Positions 5,084 to 5,261 of a stretch of DNA of 5,261 nt are shown here, one piece after another. The DNA lies in contig JAHEMB010000331.1 in assembly GCA_024643915.1 (NCBI GenBank), positions 1 to 5,261 of the forward strand, read 5' to 3'. Under the pieces are notes generated by a model, which saw only the letters and a program-made list of their open reading frames with translations, had not been told where the DNA came from and searched no databases. Every line of letters starts with the position of its first letter. Position 1 is the first letter of the stretch. A program made the translations under genes and the position numbers. This stretch comes from Rhodothermaceae bacterium. GTDB lineage: Bacteria > Bacteroidota > Rhodothermia > Rhodothermales > JAHEMB01.

Positions 5084-5261
5084 ATGATCCGCACCGCACA
5101 CCTCACCAAAGTCTACCGCACCGACGAAGTCGAAACCGCTGCCCTGAACAACGTCAACCTGGAGATCCAGGCCGGCGAGTTCGTCTCCATCATGGGCCCC
5201 TCCGGCTGCGGCAAGTCCACCCTGCTCAACATCGTCGGCCTGCTCGACAACCCCTCCGACG
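5084..5261 (+). CDS. MacB/LolD-type ABC transporter ATP-binding protein, N-terminal part
   Basis: The first 59 residues are present and the gene runs off the right edge. The sequence MIRTAHLTKVYRTDEVETAAL, then NVNLEIQAGEFVSIMG, is typical of ATPases of the MacB/LolD/FtsE group, which power efflux, lipoprotein sorting or other mechanotransmission work at the inner membrane. Tyr11 is the likely A-loop base-stacking residue, and the Walker A motif GPSGCGKST is at 38-46, followed by LLNIVGLLDNPSD as in this group. Walker B and the signature motif lie beyond the window, so the exact subgroup cannot be set. The start has no Shine-Dalgarno site; the 25 bases before it are mostly pyrimidines. The 121 bases between the preceding terminator and this start must hold its promoter. 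I see no clear -35/-10 pair there, only a small palindrome TTGTAACAA (5006-5014). Confidence 0.93.
   Translation, partial: MIRTAHLTKVYRTDEVETAALNNVNLEIQAGEFVSIMGPSGCGKSTLLNIVGLLDNPSD

Overview
This 5.3 kb stretch is GC-rich and gene-dense, and it looks like ordinary chromosome. It holds seven protein genes: two are cut by the window edges, and one of those (the leftmost) is on the minus strand. No phage, transposon, CRISPR, tRNA or rRNA signature was seen. GC-rich codon third positions, MacB/LolD-like ABC ATPase sequence, weak use of Shine-Dalgarno sites and an S2P-CBS protease would fit a GC-rich relative of the Bacteroidota such as Rhodothermota. That placement is only an inference from protein style; other GC-rich phyla are possible.

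Layout. 1-251 (minus) is the N-terminal part of a single-pass membrane protein of unknown function. 252-492 is a divergent intergenic region with back-to-back sigma70-like promoters around 428-466 and a small hairpin in the leader of the minus-strand gene. 493-885 (plus) is an unrecognised 130-residue soluble helical protein. 886-1059 is a noncoding stretch rich in short inverted and direct repeats. 1060-2190 (plus) is an AI-2E family (PerM/YdiK-type) membrane transporter, followed after 52 bases by 2243-2680, a four-helix membrane protein of unknown function with clearly different codon use. 2681-2876 holds a long inverted repeat and then a striking pyrimidine-only-like tract that runs up to the next start codon. 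2877-3995 (plus) is an M50 site-2 protease with two C-terminal CBS domains. 3996-4174 holds a terminator and then an AT-rich presumed promoter region. 4175-4900 (plus) is an OmpR/PhoB-family response regulator whose receiver domain lacks the usual N-terminal acidic pair; it ends at a strong intrinsic terminator (4929-4962). 5084 to the window end (plus) is the start of a MacB/LolD-type ABC transporter ATPase.

How they fit together. The middle genes are all envelope-associated (transporter, small membrane protein, intramembrane protease), but the noncoding signals between them suggest several separate transcripts rather than one operon; only the AI-2E gene and the 145-residue membrane gene look co-transcribed. 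The response regulator has no histidine kinase beside it within the window. It is insulated by terminators on both sides, so a role in controlling the downstream ABC transporter would have to act in trans. I see no convincing new multi-gene system. The points most worth a second look are the degenerate receiver acidic pocket, the pyrimidine tract in front of the protease gene, and the repeat-rich gap at 886-1059.
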